The position numbers and the translations under genes were made by a program. Positions 49,057 through 56,532 of a stretch of DNA of 64,000 nucleotides are shown here, piece by piece. Each line of letters begins with the position of its first letter. Positions within the stretch are counted from its first letter, which is position 1. Origin of the DNA: a virus; the IMG/VR virus record IMGVR_UViG_3300033183_000491, positions 175,551 through 239,550 of that record. One strand, given 5' to 3'. The notes below the pieces were generated by a model. That model was not told the origin of the DNA. It ran no database searches and was given only the letters and a program-made list of their open reading frames with translations.

Positions 49057-49345
49057 ACTTATATTGTTTCTTTCTATGACGTTTTTTTTGTTTTATGGCT
49101 GCACTGATGCTGAACTCACAAAGTTTACAACATTAGGTCAAAAAGCAGAAATTATTTGTCGAAGTGGTGGTATAATATCTTTTCATGGTATCTCAACTGG
49201 TAAAGTATTAAATGAAAAAAACAGCGATGGATATTATGCTAAATGGGAAATAATCCAAGCCCCAGATTACAAACATTCAAAAGCTGGAGATTTTAGAACA
49301 GCAACACTTTCAAGTGATTGTAATATTATTTATATCGAAGACTAA
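49049..49345 (+). CDS. Early lipoprotein
   Basis: 98 residues from ATG 49049 (the ATG at 49031 would add six residues). Signal peptide MYKLILFLSMTFFLFYGC, lipidated Cys18. Mature part with two Cys and DGYYAKWEIIQAPDY. Its layout (CRSGG...C) recalls that of the lipoprotein at 41030 only loosely. Confidence 0.6.
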   Translation: MYKLILFLSMTFFLFYGCTDAELTKFTTLGQKAEIICRSGGIISFHGISTGKVLNEKNSDGYYAKWEIIQAPDYKHSKAGDFRTATLSSDCNIIYIED

Positions 49346-49369
49346 AACATGAAAACGGGAGTAATTTAA

Positions 49370-49738
49370 TTGACTATTAAGAACATTCTTTTTATCCTTA
49401 CTGTAATATTAATTGGTTGTGAAGCAGAACAAAAAAGTATTAGTAACGTTGATTTCTTGTTAGATTCTGGTTATCAAAACCTAGAATGCAAATTAAAATA
49501 CAATATCGAAGATAATACATACGAATCTTTAGCAGAAGTAATCCCAAAATCTAATAAACTTGAAATGCTTTTAGCAAGATGTATAAATGATAAATGCGAT
49601 TATTTTTCATTAGAATCAAAAATAATGCCTGCAAAGATTTTATGTCAAAAGTTCTATTCGAACAATAAAACTGAATATGATTTTAATCAAATTGTTCTTA
49701 CTTATAACACTGAATATTTTAAAGATATTAAAGAATAA
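49370..49738 (+). CDS. Early lipoprotein, TTG start
   Basis: 122 residues. TTG at 49370 follows GGGAG by 8 bases. Signal peptide MTIKNILFILTVILIGC, lipidated Cys17, mature part with four more Cys (LECKLKYN, ARCINDKCDYF, ILCQKF). Adjacent to another lipoprotein gene, so the pair may work together at the envelope. Confidence 0.6.
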   Translation: MTIKNILFILTVILIGCEAEQKSISNVDFLLDSGYQNLECKLKYNIEDNTYESLAEVIPKSNKLEMLLARCINDKCDYFSLESKIMPAKILCQKFYSNNKTEYDFNQIVLTYNTEYFKDIKE

Positions 49739-49741
49739 TTT

Positions 49742-49770
49742 GTGTAAATATAAGTTTTATAAGTTATAAT
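49742..49770 (+). promoter_or_regulatory. Early-type promoter P27
   Basis: GTGTAA 49742-49747, TATAAT 49765-49770, spacer 17. Confidence 0.77.
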
Positions 49771-49812
49771 AATATATAATAAATACTTTCTTAAAATTTA
49801 AAGGAGAATATA

Positions 49813-50004
49813 ATGAATATTCCATATATTAGCTTAATGCTTCTTTATCTAATTCCAATTAGTGCAATGCTCGTAATTAATTCTTCGAAAGATATTAAAG
49901 ATATCTCTAAGAGAGTTAAAGAGGGAGATTACCTTGTAATTGTAGAAAAATGTGCTGCTCCTATTTTGTCATTAGGAATTATGTCTTCTTTTTATCTATA
50001 TTAA
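49813..50004 (+). CDS. Two-TM membrane protein
   Basis: 63 residues, TM helices about 3-23 and 45-62 with a charged loop (SSKDIKDISKRVKEGDY). AAAGGAG is 7 bases upstream. Unknown function. Confidence 0.55.
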   Translation: MNIPYISLMLLYLIPISAMLVINSSKDIKDISKRVKEGDYLVIVEKCAAPILSLGIMSSFYLY

Positions 50005-50008
50005 AACT

Positions 50009-50296
50009 ATGATGAAAAATATTATTGATTATGATCTTGGAGATATTTCTATAAAGAAAGTTTCAAATGGATGGATCTTACTGGAAGGTTCTCCCCTTGA
50101 AGAAGGAAAAGTTATTTTTTCTGCATATGAATCTAAAGAAGCTTATGAGATTAATAAATCTGACTCCACTGAAGATGCTAAATCTCTTAAAAGGCTTCTA
50201 GAAGATGTCTTTTCAGGGTATTTAAGATCTAAACATTACGGTGGTCTAGAAATCAAATTCCATGAAAGTGGATATGAAATCGAAGATCAAGAATAA
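50009..50296 (+). CDS. Unknown acidic protein
   Basis: 95 residues (MMKNIIDYDLGDISIKKVSN start), alpha/beta with a helix EDAKSLKRLLEDVFSGYL. No family recognised. Four bases after the membrane-protein stop. Confidence 0.55.
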   Translation: MMKNIIDYDLGDISIKKVSNGWILLEGSPLEEGKVIFSAYESKEAYEINKSDSTEDAKSLKRLLEDVFSGYLRSKHYGGLEIKFHESGYEIEDQE

Positions 50297-50325
50297 AAAT
50301 TCAAAAGATTAATAAAAATTAATTT

Positions 50326-50354
50326 GTGTAAATTTAAACCAATTAGGTTATAAT
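50326..50354 (+). promoter_or_regulatory. Early-type promoter P28
   Basis: GTGTAA 50326-50331, TATAAT 50349-50354, spacer 17, then AAACCATAAGGTAAAT. Confidence 0.82.
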
Positions 50355-50397
50355 AAACCATAAGGTAAATATTAAAAAACATTTTATAGGATAAATA

Positions 50398-50559
50398 ATG
50401 ACTACGCACATTTCATTGTTTCAATTTGGATGCGAAATTTTTGGTTACGATAATGCTATGAAAATGAACTCTAATAAATTAAGATCATATTATGATGATT
50501 GGAAAACTACAACATATTCTATTAAACAATACAAAGCTCTACTAAACACGAGAGGATAA
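50398..50559 (+). CDS. Small unknown protein
   Basis: 53 residues, MTTHISLFQFGCEIFGYDNA..., basic C-terminus. ATAGGAT upstream. No family recognised. Confidence 0.5.
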   Translation: MTTHISLFQFGCEIFGYDNAMKMNSNKLRSYYDDWKTTTYSIKQYKALLNTRG

Positions 50560-50564
50560 TTAAA

Positions 50565-50951
50565 ATGTCTAATTTTCAAACTTATATTTATGATTACCTA
50601 AATGAGAAGCTAGGAAGCGACAACGGCACTTCTGAAAAATGGTGGAGTTGGAAGCATGGTATTTTATACCCTAACACTAAAAATATTGATATTGATTTAG
50701 AAAAAAACTTGCTTAATAACAATGTAGTTGTTGGGTTTAATTTTGATACTACACTTTGCAATCAAAAAGATATATCAAGGTTTTTAAAGTCACTAAATGT
50801 AAACTATAAAGACGATACTGATAGTAGGAATAAAAATAATAACTTGAGACTAAAAGTTTGTTTTTCAAATGAAAATACTGATGTTAATCGATTTATATTT
50901 AAATCGATCATGAGGTATTCTTTTATTAATAAAAACATTAGTATTAACTGA
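50565..50951 (+). CDS. Unknown protein
   Basis: 128 residues (MSNFQTYIYDYLNEKLGSDN start), with a WWSWKHG turn and a basic second half. No family recognised. Follows the previous gene by 5 bp; GAGGAT is the ribosome site. Confidence 0.55.
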   Translation: MSNFQTYIYDYLNEKLGSDNGTSEKWWSWKHGILYPNTKNIDIDLEKNLLNNNVVVGFNFDTTLCNQKDISRFLKSLNVNYKDDTDSRNKNNNLRLKVCFSNENTDVNRFIFKSIMRYSFINKNISIN

Positions 50952-50954
50952 TCT

Positions 50955-51263
50955 ATGAAAGAAGAGCATTTGTTATTATTTTCTAAATATAAAAGTGAAT
51001 ATTCAAATCAATTATCGAAAATACTCTTAGCTGATGAAGATGATCTTTTTTTCTTAGATAAAAAAATAGACTCAGACTTATATAAAAGGTTTATTAAAAC
51101 ATCAACAAGTTCAGGAAGTTTATCTTTTAAAATTGAGAAAAGTAATTATAAAATAAAACTAATGTCTATATTTGGGATACCTTATTTACTTGACGAAAAC
51201 AATGGTTGCAATCATATTGTAATCAAAAAATTTGATCTATCAAGAGTTCCTAATAATCTCTGA
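50955..51263 (+). CDS. Unknown protein
   Basis: 102 residues, helical start (EEHLLLFSKYKSEYSNQLSK), then beta-rich. Three bases after the previous stop. No family recognised. Confidence 0.55.
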   Translation: MKEEHLLLFSKYKSEYSNQLSKILLADEDDLFFLDKKIDSDLYKRFIKTSTSSGSLSFKIEKSNYKIKLMSIFGIPYLLDENNGCNHIVIKKFDLSRVPNNL

Positions 51264-51366
51264 TAGATTTAGAATCAATATTTCTATATTGACTTTTACT
51301 TAGTTCTATTATTATATAATGGTTCTAAGTTACCCAAACTATTTTATCTATTTGAAAGGACATACA

Positions 51367-51762
51367 ATGGGAAACATGATGTTTGACACTAACCGCTTTA
51401 TCGAGAACACTTCAGTCAATCAAATGAAAAACGGAACAATTCAGTTTATGGATACATATAATCCAGGAGTATATTATACAGCACATAGGAATGGAACAGT
51501 AAACCGAGTTATTAAGACAAACGAAACAGTTATCACACACGATGGAACTAATACAACTCAACAAAATGTAAGAATGAAGACTGAGTATAATCGAATTAAC
51601 TATCGCCCTTCTAGTAATAGAAACGATTTTGTTCGTCTATATCGACTTTCAGATCAACTAGGAAGAATCCAAGAAGTTGCTGCATATTATCAACCAAGAA
51701 ATAATAAAACAATGAATGTTTCAAAATCTGATTCACAAACTATTATTACAACTCCTCGTTAA
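51367..51762 (+). CDS. Basic protein, paralogue of 38818-39147
   Basis: 131 residues from ATG 51367 (GAAAGGACA upstream; the earlier in-frame ATG at 51319 has no ribosome site). KNGTIQFMD and YYTAHRNGTVNRVI mirror the relative's KNGTRAF and IYTSHSNGYVRREV. Thr/Asn-rich C-terminus. A TATAAT at 51315-51320 may be its -10. Confidence 0.6.
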   Translation: MGNMMFDTNRFIENTSVNQMKNGTIQFMDTYNPGVYYTAHRNGTVNRVIKTNETVITHDGTNTTQQNVRMKTEYNRINYRPSSNRNDFVRLYRLSDQLGRIQEVAAYYQPRNNKTMNVSKSDSQTIITTPR

Positions 51763-51802
51763 TTTTGTTTAACATCTAATACATAAATAATATAATACAT
51801 AA

Positions 51803-51840
51803 TGAACTTCTTTTGATAAACATATATTTTAAGAAGTTCA
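51803..51840 (+). promoter_or_regulatory. Inverted repeat directly before tRNA-Met
   Basis: TGAACTTCTT (51803-51812) and AAGAAGTTCA (51831-51840), 10 perfect pairs, 18-nt loop, ending 4 nt before the tRNA. A TATAAT at 51791-51796 lies just upstream. Confidence 0.65.
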
Positions 51841-51844
51841 CTAT

Positions 51845-51917
51845 GGGCCTTTGTTGTAATGGTTAGCATCGCACTCTCATAAAGTGTTTGGTCTGGGTTC
51901 AAGTCCCAGGGGGCCTA
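51845..51917 (+). tRNA. tRNA with CAT anticodon (Met or lysidine-Ile)
   Basis: 73-nt cloverleaf: acceptor GGGCCTT/GGGGCCT with G-T pairs, weak D stem, anticodon stem GCACT/AGTGT with loop CTCATAA, T arm CTGGG-TTCAAGT-CCCAG. CAT could be elongator Met or, if modified, Ile for AUA. The acceptor stem is less regular than in the other tRNAs. Confidence 0.8.
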
Positions 51918-52226
51918 CTAGTTTATTTTTTTGCCGCTAAAACTTTTGTCTTTAGTCTTAGAGAAAATATATCCTCCTCTTTCATAATCACGATTATTAC
52001 TCTTGTCTGAGATTAATTCTTCAACGCTTTCAGGGAGTTCTCCGTAACTATGATCATATTCTATGATATCAATATTTAATTCTGGGAAAATTTCTCCTGA
52101 TGTATTTAAAGAATGAATATTTTGAAAGGCGTCTTTTGTAAGTTGACTTTGATACTTTTCATTGATGAAGTTATTATTCCATTCTGTTAATAACTCTTTA
52201 AACTCTCTTCTATTTAATTTGCCCAT
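51918..52226 (-). CDS. Protein with capsid-targeting-like N-terminus
   Basis: 102 residues, start MGKLNRREFKELLTEWNNNF then INE. The FK-x-L-x-E-W...F-x-x-E pattern matches the leader of the kinase-like protein at 26379 (FKLLVENW...YLTE) and those of T4-type core proteins. Body acidic, no known domain. The only minus-strand gene between 31 and 63 kb; its stop abuts the tRNA. Confidence 0.6.
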   Translation of the reverse strand: MGKLNRREFKELLTEWNNNFINEKYQSQLTKDAFQNIHSLNTSGEIFPELNIDIIEYDHSYGELPESVEELISDKSNNRDYERGGYIFSKTKDKSFSGKKIN

Positions 52227-52250
52227 TGAATAAACCTTTTAATTTTTTAT

Positions 52251-52279
52251 GTGTAAATTAATTATTAACTTATTATAAT
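52251..52279 (+). promoter_or_regulatory. Early-type promoter P29
   Basis: GTGTAA 52251-52256, TATAAT 52274-52279, spacer 17. Drives ahcY and lies back to back with the minus-strand gene. Confidence 0.75.
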
Positions 52280-52303
52280 AATAAAAAAAAGTTAGGATAT
52301 AAA

Positions 52304-53599
52304 TTGTCAAATAAAAAAAACGATTATAGAATTAAAAACATTGATCTAGCAAATTGGGGTCTTAAAGAAGTTAAGATTGCTGAAAAAGATATGCCAGGCC
52401 TTATGTCATTAAGAGAAAAATATTCTGGAACAAAACCTTTAACTGGAGCTAGAATATCTGGATGTTTGCATATGACAATTCAGACAGCAGTTTTAATTGA
52501 TACTTTAGTTGAACTTGGTGCTGATGTGAGATGGATGACATGTAATATTTATAGCACTCAAGATCATGCAGCTGCTTATATTGCGAACAAGGGAATTCCT
52601 GTTTTTGCATGGAAAGGAATGTCTGAGTCTGAATATGATGAATGTTTAAATGATGTTATTTGGTTTGGAGACCAAGGACCAAATATGATCTTAGATGACG
52701 GTGGAGACTTAACTAAATTTATTATTGAAGAACACCCTGAATTAATAAATGAGATTAGAGGAATCTCTGAAGAAACAACAACTGGAGTTCTTAGACTTAG
52801 AGAATATGAACAACAAGGAAAACTTCCAGTTCCAGCAATTAACGTCAATGATTCTGTAACAAAATCAAAATTTGATAACAAATATGGATGTAAAGAAAGT
52901 TGCGTTGATGCTATTAGAAGAGCAACTGATACTATGATGGCTGGTAAAGTTGCAGTTGTTGCAGGATATGGTGATGTTGGTAAAGGATCAGCAGCCTCTT
53001 TAGCATCTTCAGGATGTAGAGTTATTGTGACAGAAATCGATCCTATTTGTGCTCTTCAAGCTGTTATGGATGGATTTAAAGTAACTACAATGGAAGAAGC
53101 TGTTAAAGATGCAGATATTATTGTTACAGCAACAGGAAACTTTAATGTAGTTAATGAAAAACATTTTAAACTAATGAAAGATAATTCTATTGTCTGTAAT
53201 ATTGGTCACTTTGACAATGAGATTGATGTTAAATGGTTAACGAAAAACACTGAAGAAGTTAATATAAAACCTCAGGTAGACATGTATAACTTTGATAATA
53301 AGTCAATTATTCTTCTTGCTAAAGGAAGATTAGTTAATCTAGGTTGTGCAACAGGTCATCCAAGTTTTGTAATGTCTGCATCTTTTACAAATCAGGTTCT
53401 TGCTCAAATTGAATTATGGTCTAAATCGTCTTTCTATGAGAATAAAGTTTATGTTCTTCCAAAAATTCTTGATGAAGAAGTTGCAAGACTTCACTTAGAA
53501 AAAGTTGGAGCAAAGTTAGAATCATTAGACAAAAACCAAGCTAAATATATTAATGTTAATGTTGAAGGTCCTTTTAAAACAGAAGATTATAGGTATTAA
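52304..53599 (+). CDS. ahcY: S-adenosylhomocysteine hydrolase
   Basis: 431 residues, full length, TTG start (GTTAGGAT 8 bases upstream). Substrate-site residues are in [39 protein letters not shown] and YGCKES; the NAD site is GYGDVGKG; the terminal KTEDYRY is canonical. It splits S-adenosylhomocysteine into adenosine and homocysteine, relieving product inhibition of methyltransferases. In a phage this may keep methylation going or adjust S-adenosylmethionine pools. No methyltransferase gene is visible here. Confidence 0.96.
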   Translation: MSNKKNDYRIKNIDLANWGLKEVKIAEKDMPGLMSLREKYSGTKPLTGARISGCLHMTIQTAVLIDTLVELGADVRWMTCNIYSTQDHAAAYIANKGIPVFAWKGMSESEYDECLNDVIWFGDQGPNMILDDGGDLTKFIIEEHPELINEIRGISEETTTGVLRLREYEQQGKLPVPAINVNDSVTKSKFDNKYGCKESCVDAIRRATDTMMAGKVAVVAGYGDVGKGSAASLASSGCRVIVTEIDPICALQAVMDGFKVTTMEEAVKDADIIVTATGNFNVVNEKHFKLMKDNSIVCNIGHFDNEIDVKWLTKNTEEVNIKPQVDMYNFDNKSIILLAKGRLVNLGCATGHPSFVMSASFTNQVLAQIELWSKSSFYENKVYVLPKILDEEVARLHLEKVGAKLESLDKNQAKYINVNVEGPFKTEDYRY

Positions 53600-53989
53600 A
53601 TGAGATTTATAATAGACGAAGTTATTTCTGAAAATTATTCTCCACGAAAAATTAAAGAAATGAAAAGTAATCTTGTAGATATTTTTACAGAAATCCACAA
53701 GATAAAAGATTGGAAATGGGAAATTTCTGAAGAAACAATGCAAATATGTATTAGAACAGGAAGATCTTATCAAGATAACTCTCAAGATACTGACCCTACT
53801 ATATGGATTGCATTAATCTGGGCAAATAAAAAAGGGTCAACTAGGTCACCAGAATGTGACAGAGAAATATTTATTTCTAAAGCAACAGCAAATAAATCTT
53901 CTGATTTACAAAATGTATATACATATCATTCGTACTCAGATCTTATCCAAAAATACAATTCAGGTAATTTAAAAAATATTATAAAATAA
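53600..53989 (+). CDS. Unknown protein in the ahcY unit
   Basis: 129 residues. ATG directly follows the ahcY stop. MRFIIDEVISENYSPRKIKE start; later TDPTIWIALIWANKKGSTRS. No family recognised. Expression is tied to ahcY. Confidence 0.55.
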   Translation: MRFIIDEVISENYSPRKIKEMKSNLVDIFTEIHKIKDWKWEISEETMQICIRTGRSYQDNSQDTDPTIWIALIWANKKGSTRSPECDREIFISKATANKSSDLQNVYTYHSYSDLIQKYNSGNLKNIIK

Positions 53990-53997
53990 TTTTATAC

Positions 53998-54045
53998 ATT
54001 CCTCATTTCGATTATATAATAAAAACATAATTCCTAATGAGGAAT
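53998..54045 (+). promoter_or_regulatory. Inverted repeat around a promoter of the tRNA cluster
   Basis: ATTCCTCATT (53998-54007) and AATGAGGAAT (54036-54045), 10 pairs. Between them lies TATAAT (54015-54020); TTATAC at 53992-53997 is 17 bp before it, so this may be an operator-flanked tRNA promoter. Confidence 0.5.
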
Positions 54046-54083
54046 ATTTAAACAATCTTTTAAATTTAAGAATATAACAATAT

Positions 54084-54156
54084 GCTGGTGTAGCTCAGTT
54101 GGTAGAGCTGGCGATTTGTAATCGTCAGGTCGGGGGTTCGAGTCCCTCCTCCAGCA
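54084..54156 (+). tRNA. tRNA-Thr(TGT)
   Basis: Acceptor GCTGGTG/CTCCAGC (one T-T mismatch), D stem GCTC/GAGC, anticodon stem GGCGA/TCGTC with loop TTTGTAA, T arm GGGGG-TTCGAGT-CCCTC. Reads ACA. Confidence 0.88.
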
Positions 54157-54200
54157 CTCCCGTAATTTAACAATTACACACAGACACAGAAAGAAGTTTT

Positions 54201-54407
54201 ATTATAGGTGATTCAAACAAAAATGGTTATGAGATTCGTGAAAGCTTACTTGGTATGGCAGTTGGAATTCTTCAAGAAAAAAATAACACATTAAGAGAAA
54301 ATGAATATCTAAAGCCTGAAGGTCAGAGAGACGAAATTCAACCTTATACTGTCGATGAAGTTCTTAAGACTGCAGAAACTCTTTATCAGTTTGTTTCGAA
54401 AAAGTAA
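54201..54407 (+). CDS. Conserved small phage protein without a normal start codon
   Basis: The frame ending at 54407 encodes NGYEIRESLLGMAVGILQEK, then a Glu-rich part and PYTVDEVLKTAETLYQFVSKK. This resembles small phage proteins of the N-G-Y-E-I-R-x-x-L-L-x-x-A type. No ATG, GTG or TTG precedes it in frame; ATT at 54201 (behind AGAAAGAAG) is the best start, and the upstream stop is at 54169-54171. Either a rare ATT start, or a gene cut at its 5' end by the tRNA cluster. Only 50 residues remain from the internal ATG. Confidence 0.5.
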   Translation: MIGDSNKNGYEIRESLLGMAVGILQEKNNTLRENEYLKPEGQRDEIQPYTVDEVLKTAETLYQFVSKK

Positions 54408-54420
54408 TATTAATTAATAC

Positions 54421-54451
54421 TATAATATGAGCATTCATTGTTCATATTATA
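54421..54451 (+). promoter_or_regulatory. Inverted repeat directly before tRNA-Asn
   Basis: TATAATATGA (54421-54430) and TCATATTATA (54442-54451), 10 perfect pairs, 11-nt loop, ending 6 nt before the tRNA. The first arm contains a TATAAT. Confidence 0.6.
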
Positions 54452-54457
54452 TAATAG

Positions 54458-54529
54458 GCACTAATAGCTCAGTGGTAGAGCAAGCGGCTGTTAACCGCTC
54501 GGTCCTAGGTTCAAATCCTAGTTGGTGCG
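54458..54529 (+). tRNA. tRNA-Asn(GTT)
   Basis: Acceptor GCACTAA/TTGGTGC, D stem GCTC/GAGC, anticodon stem AGCGG/CCGCT with loop CTGTTAA, T arm CTAGG-TTCAAAT-CCTAG. Reads AAC/AAU, a common phage codon pair. Confidence 0.92.
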
Positions 54530-54532
54530 TAA

Positions 54533-54614
54533 GCCATCATGGCGGAATAGGTAGACGCAGGAGACTTAAAATCTCCCGCCTTAGGGCGTGCCGGTTCGAT
54601 CCCGGCTGATGGTA
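54533..54614 (+). tRNA. tRNA-Leu(TAA)
   Basis: Class II tRNA with a long variable arm (CGCCTTAGGGCGT). Acceptor GCCATCA/TGATGGT, anticodon stem GGAGA/TCTCC with loop CTTAAAA, T arm GCCGG-TTCGATC-CCGGC. Reads UUA. 3 nt after tRNA-Asn. Confidence 0.9.
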
Positions 54615-54617
54615 TTT

Positions 54618-54690
54618 GGATTGTTAGCTCAGTTGGTAGAGCACCGGACTCTTAATCCGTCGGTCCTGGGTTCGAGCCCCAGACAATCCA
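54618..54690 (+). tRNA. tRNA-Lys(CTT)
   Basis: Acceptor GGATTGT/ACAATCC, anticodon stem CCGGA/TCCGT with loop CTCTTAA, T arm CTGGG-TTCGAGC-CCCAG. Reads AAG, the less common Lys codon in this AT-rich genome. Confidence 0.92.
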
Positions 54691-54694
54691 TTCA

Positions 54695-54766
54695 GCACTC
54701 GTAGCTCAGCGGAAGAGCAGTGGCCTTCTAAGCCATTGGTCGTAAGTTCAAATCTTACCGAGTGTA
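54695..54766 (+). tRNA. tRNA-Arg(TCT)
   Basis: Acceptor GCACTCG/CGAGTGT, D stem GCTC/GAGC, anticodon stem GTGGC/GCCAT with loop CTTCTAA, T arm GTAAG-TTCAAAT-CTTAC. Reads AGA, the main Arg codon of the window. Confidence 0.92.
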
Positions 54767-54799
54767 CTTTTAAATTAATTCAAAAGACAAGACTTTAAC

Positions 54800-55012
54800 A
54801 TGAATAATTTTAAAAAAGTAAAAAAATATAATCTTGTTAAAATAGTAGGTAGAAATTTTCTTCCTTTTAAAGAAAAACCTTATTATTTAGTTTTAGAAAA
54901 AAAAGAGTACGATTCTATGTATAATTTTTTATTATTTTCATGCGAAGGTAAAAAATTGTGGATTAAATTTGAAAAGAAAAATCCTTTTGGTGGAATTGAT
55001 ATTTTATCTTAA
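54800..55012 (+). CDS. Small basic protein
   Basis: 70 residues (MNNFKKVKKYNLVKIVGRNF start), beta-rich with many Lys, ending NPFGGIDILS. Follows the tRNA cluster, perhaps on the same transcript. No family recognised. Confidence 0.5.
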   Translation: MNNFKKVKKYNLVKIVGRNFLPFKEKPYYLVLEKKEYDSMYNFLLFSCEGKKLWIKFEKKNPFGGIDILS

Positions 55013-55084
55013 AAAAAGAAAGATTAATTATGAATCACCTTACTTCATACTTTAATAAGATAAAATCAAATTAAGATTTAAAAT

Positions 55085-55113
55085 GTGTAAATTAAAAGTT
55101 TATTAATTATTAT
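55085..55113 (+). promoter_or_regulatory. Early-type promoter P30 (variant)
   Basis: GTGTAA 55085-55090, TATTAT 55108-55113, spacer 17. Confidence 0.6.
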
Positions 55114-55149
55114 AACTTATAATAAATAACATTAATTTAAAGGTATAAA

Positions 55150-55518
55150 ATGAAACTTCCAAATAGTGCTTTAGAATTAGCAATGTCACAAGCAATGAAA
55201 TCTCCTATGCAACATATGCATGGTGCAGTTATTTGGAAAAAAGGAAAAATCATTGGAGCAGGATACAATTATCATTTAAGTGCACCAAGTCCTAATAATA
55301 GACAAGTTTCAATTCATTCAGAGAAAGATTGCTTAAATGGTCTAAGGGGAGATCAGATTTATGGAGCTGATATGTTAGCTGTTAGGGTAACAAAATCTGG
55401 ACACTTATCATCTGGTGCACCTTGTAAAGGATGTAGAAAACTTTTAAGAAGAAAAGGAATAAGAAAAGTTTTTTGGTTTGATGATGATGGAGAATTATCT
55501 TATACAAGACTTAATTAA
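55150..55518 (+). CDS. Zinc-dependent cytidine/dCMP-type deaminase
   Basis: 122 residues. HGAVIWKKGKIIGAGYN, then H56-S-E58 (zinc His and catalytic Glu) and P91-C92-K-G-C95, the core signature of the deaminase superfamily. HSE in place of HAE is within family variation. It could deaminate a nucleotide, free base or nucleic acid. AAAGG precedes the ATG. Confidence 0.8.
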   Translation: MKLPNSALELAMSQAMKSPMQHMHGAVIWKKGKIIGAGYNYHLSAPSPNNRQVSIHSEKDCLNGLRGDQIYGADMLAVRVTKSGHLSSGAPCKGCRKLLRRKGIRKVFWFDDDGELSYTRLN

Positions 55519-55572
55519 AATATACCTTGAAATAAACATTAAAATAACTCTGTTATCATTTAAGGCAGAAAC

Positions 55573-56532
55573 ATGAATAAACACATTAATAGAATAAAAC
55601 TTCCCTCTCAAATGCAAACTGTGATCAATGATATATTAACTTATACTAACACTAATATTTTCTTAGAAGATCAAGATTCATGGATAGCAGGAGGATTTGC
55701 TAGAATAATTAGTAATTGTTTAAATAAGAAGGCAGAGGAATCTTTTATAGATATTTGTCATTATTTTGATGAATTCGGTGATATAGATATTTTTTCAAAT
55801 AGTATTCAAAAAATTAATCATATTTCAAGTGAAGTAAAAGATAGAATAGAATTAGAACATAAATCTTTTGGAAACAAATTTAATTATTTGATGATGAATA
55901 ATATTTCTTCTAATTACTATAATTTACCTTATACTTTTAATTACGAAAATTCTTTAGCTGACTATGTAAGAGATAAAAAATTATCTGCAGTTGAAAGTAC
56001 TCATATAAACTCAAGTACGATTAAAACTCAAATTGTAGAGAAATTTATCTTTAAAGACATTAAAGAATGTTTTGATAACTTCGATATGTCTAATTCAAAA
56101 TTAGCAATTAAACTCGAGAATAAAGACTATTATTTATATTATACTGAAGATGCAGAATTCTATAACAGGAAAAATATCATAAATTTTGAAAGAGTTTCTT
56201 CACCTTACTTACCTTCTAGGCTTTGGAAATATAGCAAAAAATATGGATTCAATGTTGTTAATGACGAAAAGTTTAGATTGATTATTAAAGATTATCTTTA
56301 TAAATCTTTATCACATAACTGGCCAGATGTTTTTAATGATAAATATTGTCAAGAAGAAATGGTTAAAAGGCTTCATCGAATTACAAGACTAGAAGATCAA
56401 GATTTATGTCTTTTCTTAGGAATGTTTCAAACTGATATTATTGAAAGGCAAAAAGGACCATATGGTTTTTATACAACAGTTATAGGGTCTGAAGACTGGG
56501 CTTCAAGTGAAATCAAAGAAAGAAAACCTTAA
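55573..56532 (+). CDS. Nucleotidyltransferase-like protein
   Basis: 319 residues. WIAGGFARIISN near 42 and FGDIDIFSNS near 71 form the G-G...D-x-D core of the pol-beta nucleotidyltransferase fold. KTQIVEKFIFKDIKECFDNF followed by D-M-S-N-S-K-L-A-I matches the 'Q...F.....FD..N.K.A' block of a phage NTase-like family I have seen in large phages. It would transfer a nucleotide to an RNA or protein; the substrate is unknown. Confidence 0.6.
   Translation: MNKHINRIKLPSQMQTVINDILTYTNTNIFLEDQDSWIAGGFARIISNCLNKKAEESFIDICHYFDEFGDIDIFSNSIQKINHISSEVKDRIELEHKSFGNKFNYLMMNNISSNYYNLPYTFNYENSLADYVRDKKLSAVESTHINSSTIKTQIVEKFIFKDIKECFDNFDMSNSKLAIKLENKDYYLYYTEDAEFYNRKNIINFERVSSPYLPSRLWKYSKKYGFNVVNDEKFRLIIKDYLYKSLSHNWPDVFNDKYCQEEMVKRLHRITRLEDQDLCLFLGMFQTDIIERQKGPYGFYTTVIGSEDWASSEIKERKP

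Noticed and set aside
54427-54609. A 60-codon frame across tRNA-Asn and tRNA-Leu
   Set aside because: It is an accidental reading of tRNA sequence.
47334-54766. A suppressor tRNA that could read the ochre codon at 19289
   Set aside because: The seven anticodons are TAT, CAT, TGT, GTT, TAA, CTT and TCT. TAA here reads UUA (Leu); none reads a stop codon.
55030-55074. A 14-codon frame (MNHLTSYFNKIKSN) behind AAAGAAAG
   Set aside because: Too short to separate from chance, with no relative in the window, although the ribosome site is acceptable.
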